NCBI RefSeq assembly: GCF_025264685.1 | Contig: NZ_CP073721.1 | Span: 2,471,001-2,535,000 of the forward strand | From: Dactylosporangium roseum | GTDB lineage: Bacteria; Actinomycetota; Actinomycetes; Mycobacteriales; Micromonosporaceae | Direction: 5' to 3' | Length of the DNA stretch: 64,000 bases | Part shown: positions 1 through 9,062 of the stretch, one piece after another | How the letters are laid out: every line of letters starts with the position of its first letter | How positions within the stretch are numbered: the stretch's first letter is position 1 | Notes under the pieces: generated by a model | Database searches by the model: none | What the model was told of the DNA's origin: nothing | What the model saw: only the letters and a program-made list of their open reading frames with translations | Position numbers and translations under genes: made by a program

Positions 1-3000
1 AGCCCGCGCCGTGACCGCCGGTCTCGCGGTCGACGAACGCGGGGTCGGGCTCGCGGAACGGACCGGCGCTCGAATCGGACCACGGCCGGTGGCTGGTGGC
101 CAGGTCCAGCCGGACCGAGGCGTCGTGGTGGCCGCGCCCCGCCGGGGTGGCGAGGTAGTCCTCGAGCATCCGGGTGTATCCGCCAGGCGTCCCGCGCTCG
201 GCCTGGAGCGCCGCGTCGAGCGCCCGGGCCGCCTCGTGGATCGTCATGCCCGTCGAAAAGTCGTGCGTCTTGCGGTAGACCTGCTCGCGCAGCGCGTCGT
301 ACAGCTCCCGGCCGGTCATCCCCTGCCGGAGGTCGAGCTGGACGGCGTCCGTCATCCGCCGGATCTCCTCGGGCAGCGGCGGGTTCTCGTAGGCCCGCAG
401 GACCGCGTCACGGCGGGCGAGCAGATCGCCGGTCAGGTGCGCCGCGCGGTCCGCCGGCAGGCCGGCCGTGTCGACCGCGGCCCGGATCTGCTCGTCCGAC
501 ATGGCACGGACCGCCGCGACGGCGGTGTGCCCTTCGCCGGGCGGCGGGACCGGGCCGCCGTCGAGCAGCGAAGGCTCGCCGAGCCGGCCGGCCAGGGCCC
601 GGTCGAGGTCGGCGAGCACCCGGTCCGGGCGGGCCGGTGCGGCGGGCTCGTGCGCCGGGTCCGGGCCGCGCAGCGCGCTGTCGATGCGGTCCCGGAGCAG
701 GTCGGCGCCCTGGTGCGCGAGGTCCTCGGCCGAGGTGAACGAGCGCCGGTCGGGGGAGAAGTGCCCGGCGTCGGGCCCCTCCGGGCGCGCGGCGCGCAGG
801 AACTCGTGCACCGCCCGGGCATCGACGTCGACCGTCCGTCCGTCGGCCAGCGTCACCCGGACGACCGACCGACTGCCGCCGCGCTCCATGACCGGGCTGA
901 CGGTGGACACCCGCTCGACCCGGACCACCCCGGGGATCTCACCGGGCCGGTCCAGCTCGGCGAGCGCCCGCGCGAAGGCCGTGTCGCCACGCGTGATGCT
1001 GTACGGCGTGGGGTCGGCGCCCGTCACGCGGACCTCGAGCCGCGACAGGTCGGCGCCGCGGCCGGCGAGCACCTCCCGCTGCCGGACGACGTGCTCGGCG
1101 GTCGGCACGTAGTGGCCGCTGTTGTTGTCGACCATGGTGACACGGCCGTTCACGACGTTCATCTCGCCGACCGCCAGCACGTCGCCGCCGGCGAGCAGCG
1201 TCGAGTGCTTCGCGCCGATCCGGCCGCCGTCGACCCACTCCATCGCGTGGATGCCCTGCGTGTGCGGGTCGGTCGCGAAGATGTAGTGCCCGTGCAGCGG
1301 GATGCCGCGCTGGTCGTACAGCAGGCCGTCGACGATCCGCACCTCCTGCCGCGCGCGCTGGGCGGCGTCGAGGTACGGCACGCCGTCGCGGCCGTCCTGC
1401 AGCCGGATCGCCGGCTCGAGGCGGATCGGGGCGCCGTGGTCGCGCGGGCCGACGACGGTGATCCGCGGCTGGTGAACCGGCGAGCCGTCCGGCGCGGTGT
1501 GGGCGAAGTCGAGCCTCAGGTGCTCGAGGTGCCGGGCCGTGACGGCGTCGACGCCGTACTCGGCGACCAGCTCGATCCGCGGCGGCTGGCCGTCGACCCA
1601 CTGGCGCGGGTCGGCCGCGGCCCGCAGCAGGTTGCCGGCGTGCTCGTCGAGGACGTGCCGGGCCGCCGGGTCGCCGGTGCGGGTCAGCTCGGCCGGCAGG
1701 TGCGACGTCCAGACCCGTCCGCCGTCGGCGGCCTCGACCGGGATCGGCCGGCCCGGATCGTACTGGTGGGGCTCGTGCCGGCCGCCGAGGTCGACCGGCG
1801 GGCTCTGGCCCGGATCCGGGGGCAGGAGGTTCAACTCGCCCGGGCGGAACGTGTTGTCCGGGCGAGTCATCTGGAACGGCCGCACCTGGGTGGTGGGCCG
1901 GTCGGGGATGTCGATCCGTGGGCGGCCCTGCGGGTCCGGGCCGTCCAGGCGCGGGAACAGCTCCTGCGTCACCTTGTGGTACTCGACGCGCAGCGTGCCG
2001 CTGCGGATCGCGTCGGCGAGCCCGGGCATCTCGGCGTAGAGCCGCCGCATCGTCGGGTCGTGCTCGAGCATCCACTTCAGGTAGGGCGCGGTGCCCTGCA
2101 TGACCCGGCCCTCGTCGACCAGGCGGGTCGTGAGCTCGCCCGTGCCGCCCTTGGCCTCCCACAGGACCAGGCGGCTGTGCTCCACGTCGGCGGGGTCCCA
2201 GCGCAGGCCGATCACGTCGAGCTCGTGCGCCTTCGGGACACCGGTCGCGTCGCCGAAGATGTGCACGGTCTCCGGTGGGACGTCGGGGCCGTGCAGCGTG
2301 CGGTGGGCGACGTCCAGCGCGCCGCGCATGCCGATCTCGCTGACCGCCAGGGTGCGGTCCGCGTACGCCGCGCTCAGGTCCTCCGACAGCCGCCGCAGGT
2401 CGCCGATCGTCTGCCGGTCGACGCCGACGGCCCGGAGCTGGTCCAGGGTGCCGGCGAGGTTCTTGCTGTTGAAGTCGCTCGGCTTGAACGTCGGGTCGGC
2501 ACCGTCGTCGCCGACGAGCGCGTTGACCTCGTCGATGAGCACGCGGCGCTGCGGGTCCAGCTCCAGGATGCGGTCGTTGGCGACGTGCCACTCCTGGGTG
2601 GCGTGCTGGATCGCGCTGACGCTGTCCCCGGCCGGGACCGTCGCGTCGTGGGACAGCGTGTGCGGTGACGCCGTGCCCTGCTCCGCGATGACGGAGACGC
2701 CCGACTGCTCCCCGGCGCGCCAGTCCTTGACGTACTCGCTGCCGGACTTGAGCTGCCCCGTGACGGTGCGGAAGGTGTCCTCCGGGTCGCCGGGCAGGTG
2801 GTACTTGCCCTGCTCGTCCACCCACAGCGGGTCGGCGAGCAGCGGGACCTTCTTGCCCGTCGGCGTGAGGTTGTCCTCACTCCACTTCGGACCGTCCGGC
2901 GGCGTCCGCGACGTGCCGGTCTCACCCGGCGGCGGTCCGCCCGGGTCGTGGTCGCCGCCCGGCGGCAGGTCGTCGGTGTGCGGCCCGCCGGGCAGGTCGT

Positions 3001-6000
3001 CGACCGGCTGCCGGGGCGCCGGCAGGTCGTCGGCACGCGGCACCGGCGCGCCGGACGTGGTGTCGTGCGGGGCGGCGATCCGGGCCGGGTCGTGCACGGA
3101 CACGTGCGGCTCGCCGTTGGCGTCGAGCGCGATGTGCCAGACCCCGTCGATGTTGCGGTCGAAGATCGGCCCGGTGTCGGAGATCACCCCGCGCTGGAGG
3201 TCGGTCCAGACGATCGTGCCGTCCTTGTTGATCGCGTTGAACGCGTGGCCCTCGCCGGTGTCGGCCCACCGGACGGCGATGACCGCCGCCGCGTCGGGGC
3301 CGGCCTCCAGCAGGTGGTCGGCGACCCGGGACAGCGCACTCGCGTCCTGGCCGTCGAGCGTCCACGTGCCGCGCGTCCACTCCGCGATCCGGGTCGCGCC
3401 GTTGGGCTCGCCCGCGGCGGCCGGATCACGCATGAACCCGGCGACGGTCGGGTCGCCGTAGTGCGCGGCGAGGGTCGACAGCGCCACGTCGGGGCAGTTG
3501 TTGTCGCGGCCGGCCACGTGCGGGCCGCCGTCGTTGACGCGGTGCGCCCACTCGCCCTCGCGCGGGTCCGCGTACCGTACCGGCTGACCGTTCCCGTCGC
3601 GCGGGAACGCGTCGAGCAGGGCCCGCTGGTGTGCCTCGGACGGCGGGGCGACCTGGTCGGCGGGGCGCGTCTCGGCGAGCGTCCGCCCGTCGCCGAGCGC
3701 CCCCAGGCTCGCCGGCGGCTCGTGGCTCGTGGTCGTCGTCGGATGGCCGGGCGGCGGCGGTTCGCCGGCCGGGTGGGCGCCGGTGCCGTGCGGGTCGATC
3801 GGCTGGAGGCCGAAGTCCCGGACGAACGGCTCGCAGGACGAGCACGGCGGCGCGTAGTCGCCGTGCTCCTGCCGGCTGCCGTCCCCGACCCAGTGCGTCG
3901 ACACCAGGCCGTCACGCAGGTGCGTCCGGGCGTAGTCGGCGAACTCGCCGGGCCGGCCCTCGGCCTGCCACTGGCGCTCCAACTGGTACAGGTGGTCGGA
4001 GACCAGCACCACTTCCGCGCACTTGCCGTGGTTGAGGCCGAGCCGCTTCGACGGGTCCGCCGCCACGTCGGCGGCGATGGCGTCGAGCACCCGCTTCGCC
4101 TCCGGGTGCACGTTGAGGTCCGTCGGCGGCGTACCGTCGCTGTGCCGCATCGGCCGGGCACTGCTGTGGCTGGTGATCGTCGGGTCGTCCGGCCGCAGCA
4201 GCGCCCCGGCGACGCGGACCCGGTTCTTGGTCCCGAGCCCCTCGGCGTCCATGTTCTTCTTGACGCTGTCGGCCAGGTCGCGGGCCGAGCGGGTGACCGC
4301 CTCCCGGGCCTCCCGGCTCTGCGGATCACCGTCGAACCGCCGGGGCTGACCCTCGTAACTGCGGGTGCCGTTGGCGGTTTCGGTCGTCGACAGCTTCGAT
4401 CGATCGTCCCGGCCGTCGCCGCCGGGCCGGTCGCCGGGCGGCGGGTTGTCGTCACCGCCGCGACCGCCACCCGGCGGCCCGTCGTCGCGGCCGCCGCCGG
4501 TGGCCGTGTCGTCGTGCCGCGCGCCGCCCTGCCCGCGCTCGGTGGTCGCGGCGGTGTCGTGCCCGCTGACCCGGGTGTGGGTGGTGCCGGCGGGTGGTTC
4601 GCCACCGCCGAGCCGTGCGGGCAGTTCGTCGCCGCCGCGCATGGCGAGGACCACCGGCACGACCGTATCGTCGTTACCGGTTCTGGCATGGTCGGCAGGC
4701 CGCCCGCGCTCCGCGGACCCGCCGTTGTCGGTGGAACGGACCGGGTCGGCAGACCGCCCGTGCTCCGTGCCGCGGCCGTGATCCCCGGCCCGGACCGGCT
4801 CCCCGGCGCGGCTGGGGCCGGCGGGCTGACCGTTGTCACCGGCGCGGGTCGTCTCACCGGCGCGGGTCGTCTCACCGGGCCTGGTGGTCTCGGCCGGTCG
4901 GCTGTGCTCGGGCGCGCGGATCGACCCGGCGTTGCGGTCCCCGGTCCGCGCGGCCTCTCCGGTGCGTGCTTGTTCCCCAGTGCGTGCTTGTTCCCCGGTC
5001 CGTCCCTGCTCGCCGGTCCGTGTGTGCTCGCCCGTGCGTCCTTGTTCCCCGGTCCGCGTGGTTTCCCCGGTGCGTGCTTGTTCCCCGGTCCGTCCTTGCT
5101 CGCCGGTGCGTGTGTGCTCGCCCGTGCCGGTGGTGTCGGTTGTCCGGGTCGAGTCTGTGGTGCGGGCCGTGTCCGTGGTGCGGGCCGTGTCGGTCGCGCC
5201 CCGGTCCGCGGTCTGCACTCCGCGGTCGAGCACCATCGGCCCGGCCTCGTGGGTGGCCGCCGGCCCGGTCTCGCGCGAAGCCACCGACGCCGGCTCGGCG
5301 GAGCGGTCGGCGGTCGTCACGACCGGGTCGCCGCCGCGGGCGCTCTCGCTGGTGCCGCGCACCGACGTGTGGCCGCCGGGCCCCGCCGTGTCCTGCCCGC
5401 CGGCGTTGCGGGTGACCGGGTCGCCGGTCGAGGTGGAGGACCCGCCGGTGTCGCGTGGCCCGGTCGCGGTATGGGAGCCCGAGCCGCTGTCACCGGTAGT
5501 GACGTGGGGTCCGGCGCCGTTGTCCGTGGTGGTGACGTGGGGTCCGGCGCCGTTGTCGCCGGTGGCCACGTGCGAGCCGGCGCCGGTGTCGCCGGTGGCC
5601 ACGTGCGAGCCGGAGCCCGTGTCGCCGGTGGTGACGTGCGGTCCGGACGCGGTGTCTGTGGTCGGGACGTGCGACCCGCCGGTGGTGTCCGCGCCCGATC
5701 CGGTGGTCGAGACGTCGGAGCCGCCTCCCACGCCGGTCGTGTCGCCGGTCACGCCGCCGGGTGAGGAGTCGCCGGTGTTCACCGGCGCTCTGACGTCTGT
5801 CCCGGCCGGGACGTCGGAGCCACCGGGAGCGCGCTCGGTGGTGGGGCTGGGGGTGTCGGCACCACCCGCGCGCGGATTGCGAACCGAGCCTATCAGCCCC
5901 ATCCCGCCGCCGCCCGCGGCGCCGAACAGGATCGACTCGAGGGTGATGCCCTTGGTCAGGCTCTCCCAGCTCCAGTCGCCCGTCGTGATGCCGTTGGTGA

Positions 6001-6805
6001 GCATCGTGGAGATCGGCAGCGCGATGCCGTTGCCCAGGGCCTGGACACCCGCGTTGGCGCCCATCCGGCCCCACCGGTTGTTGATCGGCAGGTGGACCAG
6101 GCTGACCGGGAACGTGAGCGCACCGGCGATGAGAGCGGAGTACAGGCTTCCCTTGAGACGCTCGGTGTCGAGCTTGTCCCGGTAGCCTTCCGAGATCTGG
6201 ATCTGCTGCGCCAGGTAGTCCGCGCCGACCGTGAACACGACCTGCTGGGTCTCGTGGATCACGAACCTGGTGAACAGCTTGCGGATGATGCCCTTGCCCA
6301 GCCATTGGACGAGCCGCTGGAGCACCTGTTGCGCGATGGTACGGGCAGCGCCGATCGACGCCGCCGCCACCGCCTCCGAGGCGCCGGCCGTGAAGATGGC
6401 GAACACCTGGCAGATCAGCACCGTGATCAGCGTGACGATCAGGGTGATGAGCAGGACGAGCTTCGCGTATTCGATCTCCAGCGCCGCGTTCTCGGCGGCG
6501 GCGGAGTAGTTCATGGCGATGTCGGCGATCTGCGGCAGGCCGTTCTGGGGGCCGACGGCGAGCGCGTTCCAGTACGTGTTGAACGCCTCGCCCGCGTCGC
6601 CGCCCCAGTTCGTGAGGACCTGCATCGCCGACGTGTCGGCGGTGCTCAGCGCGTTGTTGAGCTCGGTGGCCAGTTCCTGCCAGGCCTCCGCCAGCTCCCG
6701 TAGCTTGTCCTCGTTGCCCTCCGGCCAGGCCGAGCCGGCGCCGATGACGCAGATGGCGTCCCACAGCCAGTCGAGCGGGTGCAGCGAGGGCTTCTCAATG
6801 GACAC
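1..6805 (-). CDS. Giant ESX-type polymorphic toxin (partial, C-terminus beyond the left edge)
   Basis: An uninterrupted minus frame runs from a GTG at 6805 (GGGGGAG just upstream) to the window edge, giving 2268 residues with no stop. Residues 1-300 hold a WXG-type module (NWGGDAGEAF) followed by a hydrophobic helix near 115-140, as in CpnT-like ESX substrates. Residues ~330-860 are low-complexity linker with 11-residue and 6-residue repeats. Around 900-1000, an SHSS stretch, HGKCAE (H926, C929, E931) and CSSC (C988, C991) match YwqJ-type deaminases. C1104, H1187 and D1202 (NNC, GHAFN, TDLQ) form a papain-fold glutamine-deamidase triad. D1530 with E1550-A-K1552 resembles a PD-(D/E)XK nuclease core; this is the weakest call. 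Residues ~1650-2268 are unassigned, and the true terminal toxin domain may lie outside the window. The gene follows a WXG100 gene by 35 bases, as expected for an exported toxin. Domain calls rest on motifs only. Confidence 0.85.
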   Translation of the reverse strand, partial: MSIEKPSLHPLDWLWDAICVIGAGSAWPEGNEDKLRELAEAWQELATELNNALSTADTSAMQVLTNWGGDAGEAFNTYWNALAVGPQNGLPQIADIAMNYSAAAENAALEIEYAKLVLLITLIVTLITVLICQVFAIFTAGASEAVAAASIGAARTIAQQVLQRLVQWLGKGIIRKLFTRFVIHETQQVVFTVGADYLAQQIQISEGYRDKLDTERLKGSLYSALIAGALTFPVSLVHLPINNRWGRMGANAGVQALGNGIALPISTMLTNGITTGDWSWESLTKGITLESILFGAAGGGGMGLIGSVRNPRAGGADTPSPTTERAPGGSDVPAGTDVRAPVNTGDSSPGGVTGDTTGVGGGSDVSTTGSGADTTGGSHVPTTDTASGPHVTTGDTGSGSHVATGDTGAGSHVATGDNGAGPHVTTTDNGAGPHVTTGDSGSGSHTATGPRDTGGSSTSTGDPVTRNAGGQDTAGPGGHTSVRGTSESARGGDPVVTTADRSAEPASVASRETGPAATHEAGPMVLDRGVQTADRGATDTARTTDTARTTDSTRTTDTTGTGEHTRTGEQGRTGEQARTGETTRTGEQGRTGEHTRTGEQGRTGEQARTGEQARTGEAARTGDRNAGSIRAPEHSRPAETTRPGETTRAGETTRAGDNGQPAGPSRAGEPVRAGDHGRGTEHGRSADPVRSTDNGGSAERGRPADHARTGNDDTVVPVVLAMRGGDELPARLGGGEPPAGTTHTRVSGHDTAATTERGQGGARHDDTATGGGRDDGPPGGGRGGDDNPPPGDRPGGDGRDDRSKLSTTETANGTRSYEGQPRRFDGDPQSREAREAVTRSARDLADSVKKNMDAEGLGTKNRVRVAGALLRPDDPTITSHSSARPMRHSDGTPPTDLNVHPEAKRVLDAIAADVAADPSKRLGLNHGKCAEVVLVSDHLYQLERQWQAEGRPGEFADYARTHLRDGLVSTHWVGDGSRQEHGDYAPPCSSCEPFVRDFGLQPIDPHGTGAHPAGEPPPPGHPTTTTSHEPPASLGALGDGRTLAETRPADQVAPPSEAHQRALLDAFPRDGNGQPVRYADPREGEWAHRVNDGGPHVAGRDNNCPDVALSTLAAHYGDPTVAGFMRDPAAAGEPNGATRIAEWTRGTWTLDGQDASALSRVADHLLEAGPDAAAVIAVRWADTGEGHAFNAINKDGTIVWTDLQRGVISDTGPIFDRNIDGVWHIALDANGEPHVSVHDPARIAAPHDTTSGAPVPRADDLPAPRQPVDDLPGGPHTDDLPPGGDHDPGGPPPGETGTSRTPPDGPKWSEDNLTPTGKKVPLLADPLWVDEQGKYHLPGDPEDTFRTVTGQLKSGSEYVKDWRAGEQSGVSVIAEQGTASPHTLSHDATVPAGDSVSAIQHATQEWHVANDRILELDPQRRVLIDEVNALVGDDGADPTFKPSDFNSKNLAGTLDQLRAVGVDRQTIGDLRRLSEDLSAAYADRTLAVSEIGMRGALDVAHRTLHGPDVPPETVHIFGDATGVPKAHELDVIGLRWDPADVEHSRLVLWEAKGGTGELTTRLVDEGRVMQGTAPYLKWMLEHDPTMRRLYAEMPGLADAIRSGTLRVEYHKVTQELFPRLDGPDPQGRPRIDIPDRPTTQVRPFQMTRPDNTFRPGELNLLPPDPGQSPPVDLGGRHEPHQYDPGRPIPVEAADGGRVWTSHLPAELTRTGDPAARHVLDEHAGNLLRAAADPRQWVDGQPPRIELVAEYGVDAVTARHLEHLRLDFAHTAPDGSPVHQPRITVVGPRDHGAPIRLEPAIRLQDGRDGVPYLDAAQRARQEVRIVDGLLYDQRGIPLHGHYIFATDPHTQGIHAMEWVDGGRIGAKHSTLLAGGDVLAVGEMNVVNGRVTMVDNNSGHYVPTAEHVVRQREVLAGRGADLSRLEVRVTGADPTPYSITRGDTAFARALAELDRPGEIPGVVRVERVSTVSPVMERGGSRSVVRVTLADGRTVDVDARAVHEFLRAARPEGPDAGHFSPDRRSFTSAEDLAHQGADLLRDRIDSALRGPDPAHEPAAPARPDRVLADLDRALAGRLGEPSLLDGGPVPPPGEGHTAVAAVRAMSDEQIRAAVDTAGLPADRAAHLTGDLLARRDAVLRAYENPPLPEEIRRMTDAVQLDLRQGMTGRELYDALREQVYRKTHDFSTGMTIHEAARALDAALQAERGTPGGYTRMLEDYLATPAGRGHHDASVRLDLATSHRPWSDSSAGPFREPDPAFVDRETGGHGAG
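4830..5210 (-). repeat. Coding 18-base tandem repeats in the toxin linker
   Basis: About fifteen degenerate 18-base units encode a hexapeptide of the type RTGEQA/RTGEHT at residues ~535-660 of the toxin. They form a charged, probably disordered linker between the WXG-type head and the catalytic domains. Arrays like this can change copy number by slippage. Confidence 0.8.
5470..5690 (-). repeat. Coding 33-base tandem repeats in the toxin linker
   Basis: About six or seven 33-base units encode an 11-residue motif of the type GSHVATGDTGA at residues ~372-445 of the toxin. The unit differs from the RTGEQA array nearer the catalytic domains, so the linker was built by two separate repeat expansions. 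Confidence 0.75.
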
Positions 6806-6840
6806 GCCGGCTCCCCCGTGTCATCGCCACGTGGGGCGCC

Positions 6841-7170
6841 TCACTTCTTCGGGAACCAGGTCGCGATCAGATCATCGAGGTCGGCTGTGCCTTCGACCCC
6901 TTCCTTGACCTGCTCTCCCACCTTGGAGAGCGCGACGACCATGCTCTCGCCCGAGTCGAGCACGTTGGTGGCCGGAAGGTGGGATCCCTCCAGGTAGTTC
7001 TTGTTGAACTGCTTGCCGGGCTCGTCGTCGCCCCACGGCTGGTCGCCGTTGAGCGCGTCGATGCGGGCGCGCAGCCCGTGCCAGCGCGACAGCATGGAGT
7101 CGCCGACGCGGGTCAGTTGCGCGGCACCGTTGAGCGCCTGGGTGGGGTTGACTGCGGTGTTCTCGGCCAT
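6841..7170 (-). CDS. WXG100-like secretion partner of the toxin
   Basis: This 109-residue protein has the size and helical make-up of the WXG100 family. Its hairpin motif is PWGDDEPGKQF near residues 45-56, a WG-D variant common in actinobacterial ESX proteins. The ATG at 7170 overlaps the stop of the upstream YbaB-like gene (TGATG), so translation is probably coupled. The toxin gene starts 35 bases downstream. The likely role is a small partner that helps target the toxin to the ESX machine. The pairing is inferred from gene order. The frame stays open upstream of 7170, but the YbaB-like gene occupies that DNA, so the short start is preferred. Confidence 0.85.
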   Translation of the reverse strand: MAENTAVNPTQALNGAAQLTRVGDSMLSRWHGLRARIDALNGDQPWGDDEPGKQFNKNYLEGSHLPATNVLDSGESMVVALSKVGEQVKEGVEGTADLDDLIATWFPKK

Positions 7171-7565
7171 CACCGCTCCAGGTCCTTGAGGTCGAGCTCG
7201 GCATCGAGCCGGCGGCTCATGCCTTCGGTGTCGAACTGTAGGTGCGCCTGCACCTGGTCGTCCGGCAGATACGGCTTGCAGGCCTCGGCGACCTTGTCCA
7301 TCGCGTCCTGCGTCGCGGCCTGGATCGTCTTGGTGATGGAGATCGCGAGCTGCCGCGAGTCGGGGCGGCGGTAGACGCGGGGATCGATGTCCAACCGGAT
7401 GAGCTGCCCGCGCGGGCCGACGACGGCCGTGATGAACCCGTCGTCCGACTTCGCAATGGCTGTGATCTGCCGTAACTGCTGACCGAGGTCGTTCATGCCG
7501 AGCCGGATCCGGTCGAGCTCGCCGAGCAACTCGTCGGCGCGTGCGCGCAATGCGCGATTGTCCAT
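7170..7565 (-). CDS. YbaB/EbfC-family protein of the ESX locus
   Basis: The 131-residue protein has the YbaB/EbfC layout: an N-terminal helix, then a beta-rich core (DGFITAVVGPRGQLIRLDID), then a long helix with TKTIQAATQDAM. YbaB proteins bind nucleoid DNA as dimers. Mycobacterial ESX-1 loci carry a member of this family (EspL) that supports substrate stability, so a chaperone-like role is as likely as DNA binding. It heads the YbaB-WXG100-toxin operon and is divergent from mycP across about 93 bases that must hold both promoters. Confidence 0.8.
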   Translation of the reverse strand: MDNRALRARADELLGELDRIRLGMNDLGQQLRQITAIAKSDDGFITAVVGPRGQLIRLDIDPRVYRRPDSRQLAISITKTIQAATQDAMDKVAEACKPYLPDDQVQAHLQFDTEGMSRRLDAELDLKDLER

Positions 7566-7658
7566 GGCGGCCTCCCCGTCCCCACTGGCCCAACCGTACG
7601 ATACTCAACATCGGCAATATGCCACCAGTACGTATCGATCAGCGGAAAGGGTCCGGAC

Positions 7659-8996
7659 ATGCGGCGCACGCGTTGGTTCTCCGCCTTCGCCGCGCTGATG
7701 GCGGCGTCCGGCGCGGCATCCGGTACTGTCGCAGGCACCGCACCGGCGAGTGCGGCACCCGCCGACGCGTGCGGCAACGCGGCCAAGCCGGGTGCCGTCG
7801 TCCGGGAGACGCCGTGGACGCAGCGGGTGCTCGGCGCCGACCGGGTCTGGCCGATGAGCACCGGAAACCGTGTTACGGTCGCGGTCCTCGACTCCGGCGT
7901 CGACGCCGCGCATCCGCAGCTCGCGGACCAGGTGCTGCCGGGCTTCGACTTCCTGCGCAACGCGGCGGGCGCCGACTTCGACTGCACCTCGCACGGGACC
8001 GCCGTGGCCAGTCTCATCGCGGCCAAGCACGTCAACGGCATCGGGTTCGAGGGCCTGGCACAGGGCGTGAAGATCCTGCCGCTGCGGCTCACCGAGCACG
8101 GCGACAACAGCAGCGGTGCCGCGGTGACCCCGGGCGTCTTCGCCCAGGCGATCCGCTACGCCGCCGACAACGGCGCGAAGATTCTCAACATCTCGCTCAC
8201 CCTGGACGCCGACTACCCGGTGGTCGCGGAGGCCGTCGACTACGCCGTCAAGACCAAGGGCTGCCTGGTCGTCGCCTCGGTCGGCAACCACCACAAGGAG
8301 CCCGCGGCGCCCGCCTCGCCGGTGTTGGGTTCCCGGGGTGGACCGGCCGCCGACCGGCCCTCGTATCCGGCCGCCTACCCCGGCGTGTTGGGCGTCGGCG
8401 CGGTCAACGAGGACGGCACGCGGGTCGACGAGTCACAGGTGGGGTCGTATGTCGACCTGGTCGCACCGGGTGGCAACGTCCTCGCCGCGACGCGGGTGCG
8501 GGGCCACGAATACTGGAAGGGCACCAGCATGGCGGCCCCGATCGTCAGCGCCGCCGCCGCGCTCGTGTGGTCGCTCTCGCCCCAGTTGCGCAACAGCGAC
8601 GTGGCGCGGCGGCTGCAGGTGACGTCCGACCAGTTGCCCGGCCAGGTGCGCGGCCCGGAGTTCGGCTACGGCATGGTGAACCCGTACCGTGCGGTGACCG
8701 AGCAGCTCCCCACGACCGACAAGGCGACGCCCGACCCGATCCCGCCGGTCGCGCACGACCCGGCGGCCGCGGCCCGGCTCGCGGCGTGGGACGGCTGGAG
8801 CCGGACCGCGGTCGTCGTCGGCCTGGTCGTGCTGATGGCCGCGCTGGGAGGCGCGCTGCTCCGGTTCGCTGCCCGCCGCGGCCGGGCACGGCGCTGGCGC
8901 CCCGGTGAGCGTCCGCGACCCCGTCGCGTGCCGCACGACCCGGACGAGGAGCCGGAGGACGTGTTCTTCGCCCTGCCGCGCCGGAGATCGAGCTGA
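7659..8996 (+). CDS. mycP: Mycosin, subtilisin-like ESX serine protease
   Basis: This is a 445-residue S8-family protease with a signal peptide (residues ~1-33, ending near ASAAPA). The catalytic triad is D78 (VLDSGVD), H112 (SHGTAV) and S290 (GTSMAAP), with oxyanion N210. A C-terminal transmembrane helix at ~380-400 is followed by a basic and acidic cytosolic tail. This is the layout of MycP, the protease that stabilises the ESX membrane complex and cleaves some substrates outside the membrane. It is transcribed away from the toxin operon and converges on the 571-residue substrate-like gene. A hairpin separates the two. Confidence 0.93.
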   Translation: MRRTRWFSAFAALMAASGAASGTVAGTAPASAAPADACGNAAKPGAVVRETPWTQRVLGADRVWPMSTGNRVTVAVLDSGVDAAHPQLADQVLPGFDFLRNAAGADFDCTSHGTAVASLIAAKHVNGIGFEGLAQGVKILPLRLTEHGDNSSGAAVTPGVFAQAIRYAADNGAKILNISLTLDADYPVVAEAVDYAVKTKGCLVVASVGNHHKEPAAPASPVLGSRGGPAADRPSYPAAYPGVLGVGAVNEDGTRVDESQVGSYVDLVAPGGNVLAATRVRGHEYWKGTSMAAPIVSAAAALVWSLSPQLRNSDVARRLQVTSDQLPGQVRGPEFGYGMVNPYRAVTEQLPTTDKATPDPIPPVAHDPAAAARLAAWDGWSRTAVVVGLVVLMAALGGALLRFAARRGRARRWRPGERPRPRRVPHDPDEEPEDVFFALPRRRSS

Positions 8997-9007
8997 GGCG
9001 GACCCGC

Positions 9008-9040
9008 ATGATCCGGAGGACGCACCGTCTTCCGGATCAT
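9008..9040. terminator. Hairpin between convergent mycP and the 571-residue gene
   Basis: A 14-base stem (9008-9021 with 9027-9040, one G-T wobble) closes a 5-base loop. It lies 12 bases past the mycP stop and 23 bases before the end of the convergent gene, so it could stop transcription from both sides. It has no clear T-tract, which is usual in high-GC actinobacteria. Confidence 0.6.
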
Positions 9041-9062
9041 CCGGACGATCCTTGCCGAAGGG

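Noticed and set aside
11..5764. Two very long plus-strand open frames (11-2668 and 2798-5764)
   Set aside because: They are exact codon-register antisense shadows of the toxin gene. Their translations are Arg/Val/Gly-rich with no domain, while the minus frame has clear motifs.
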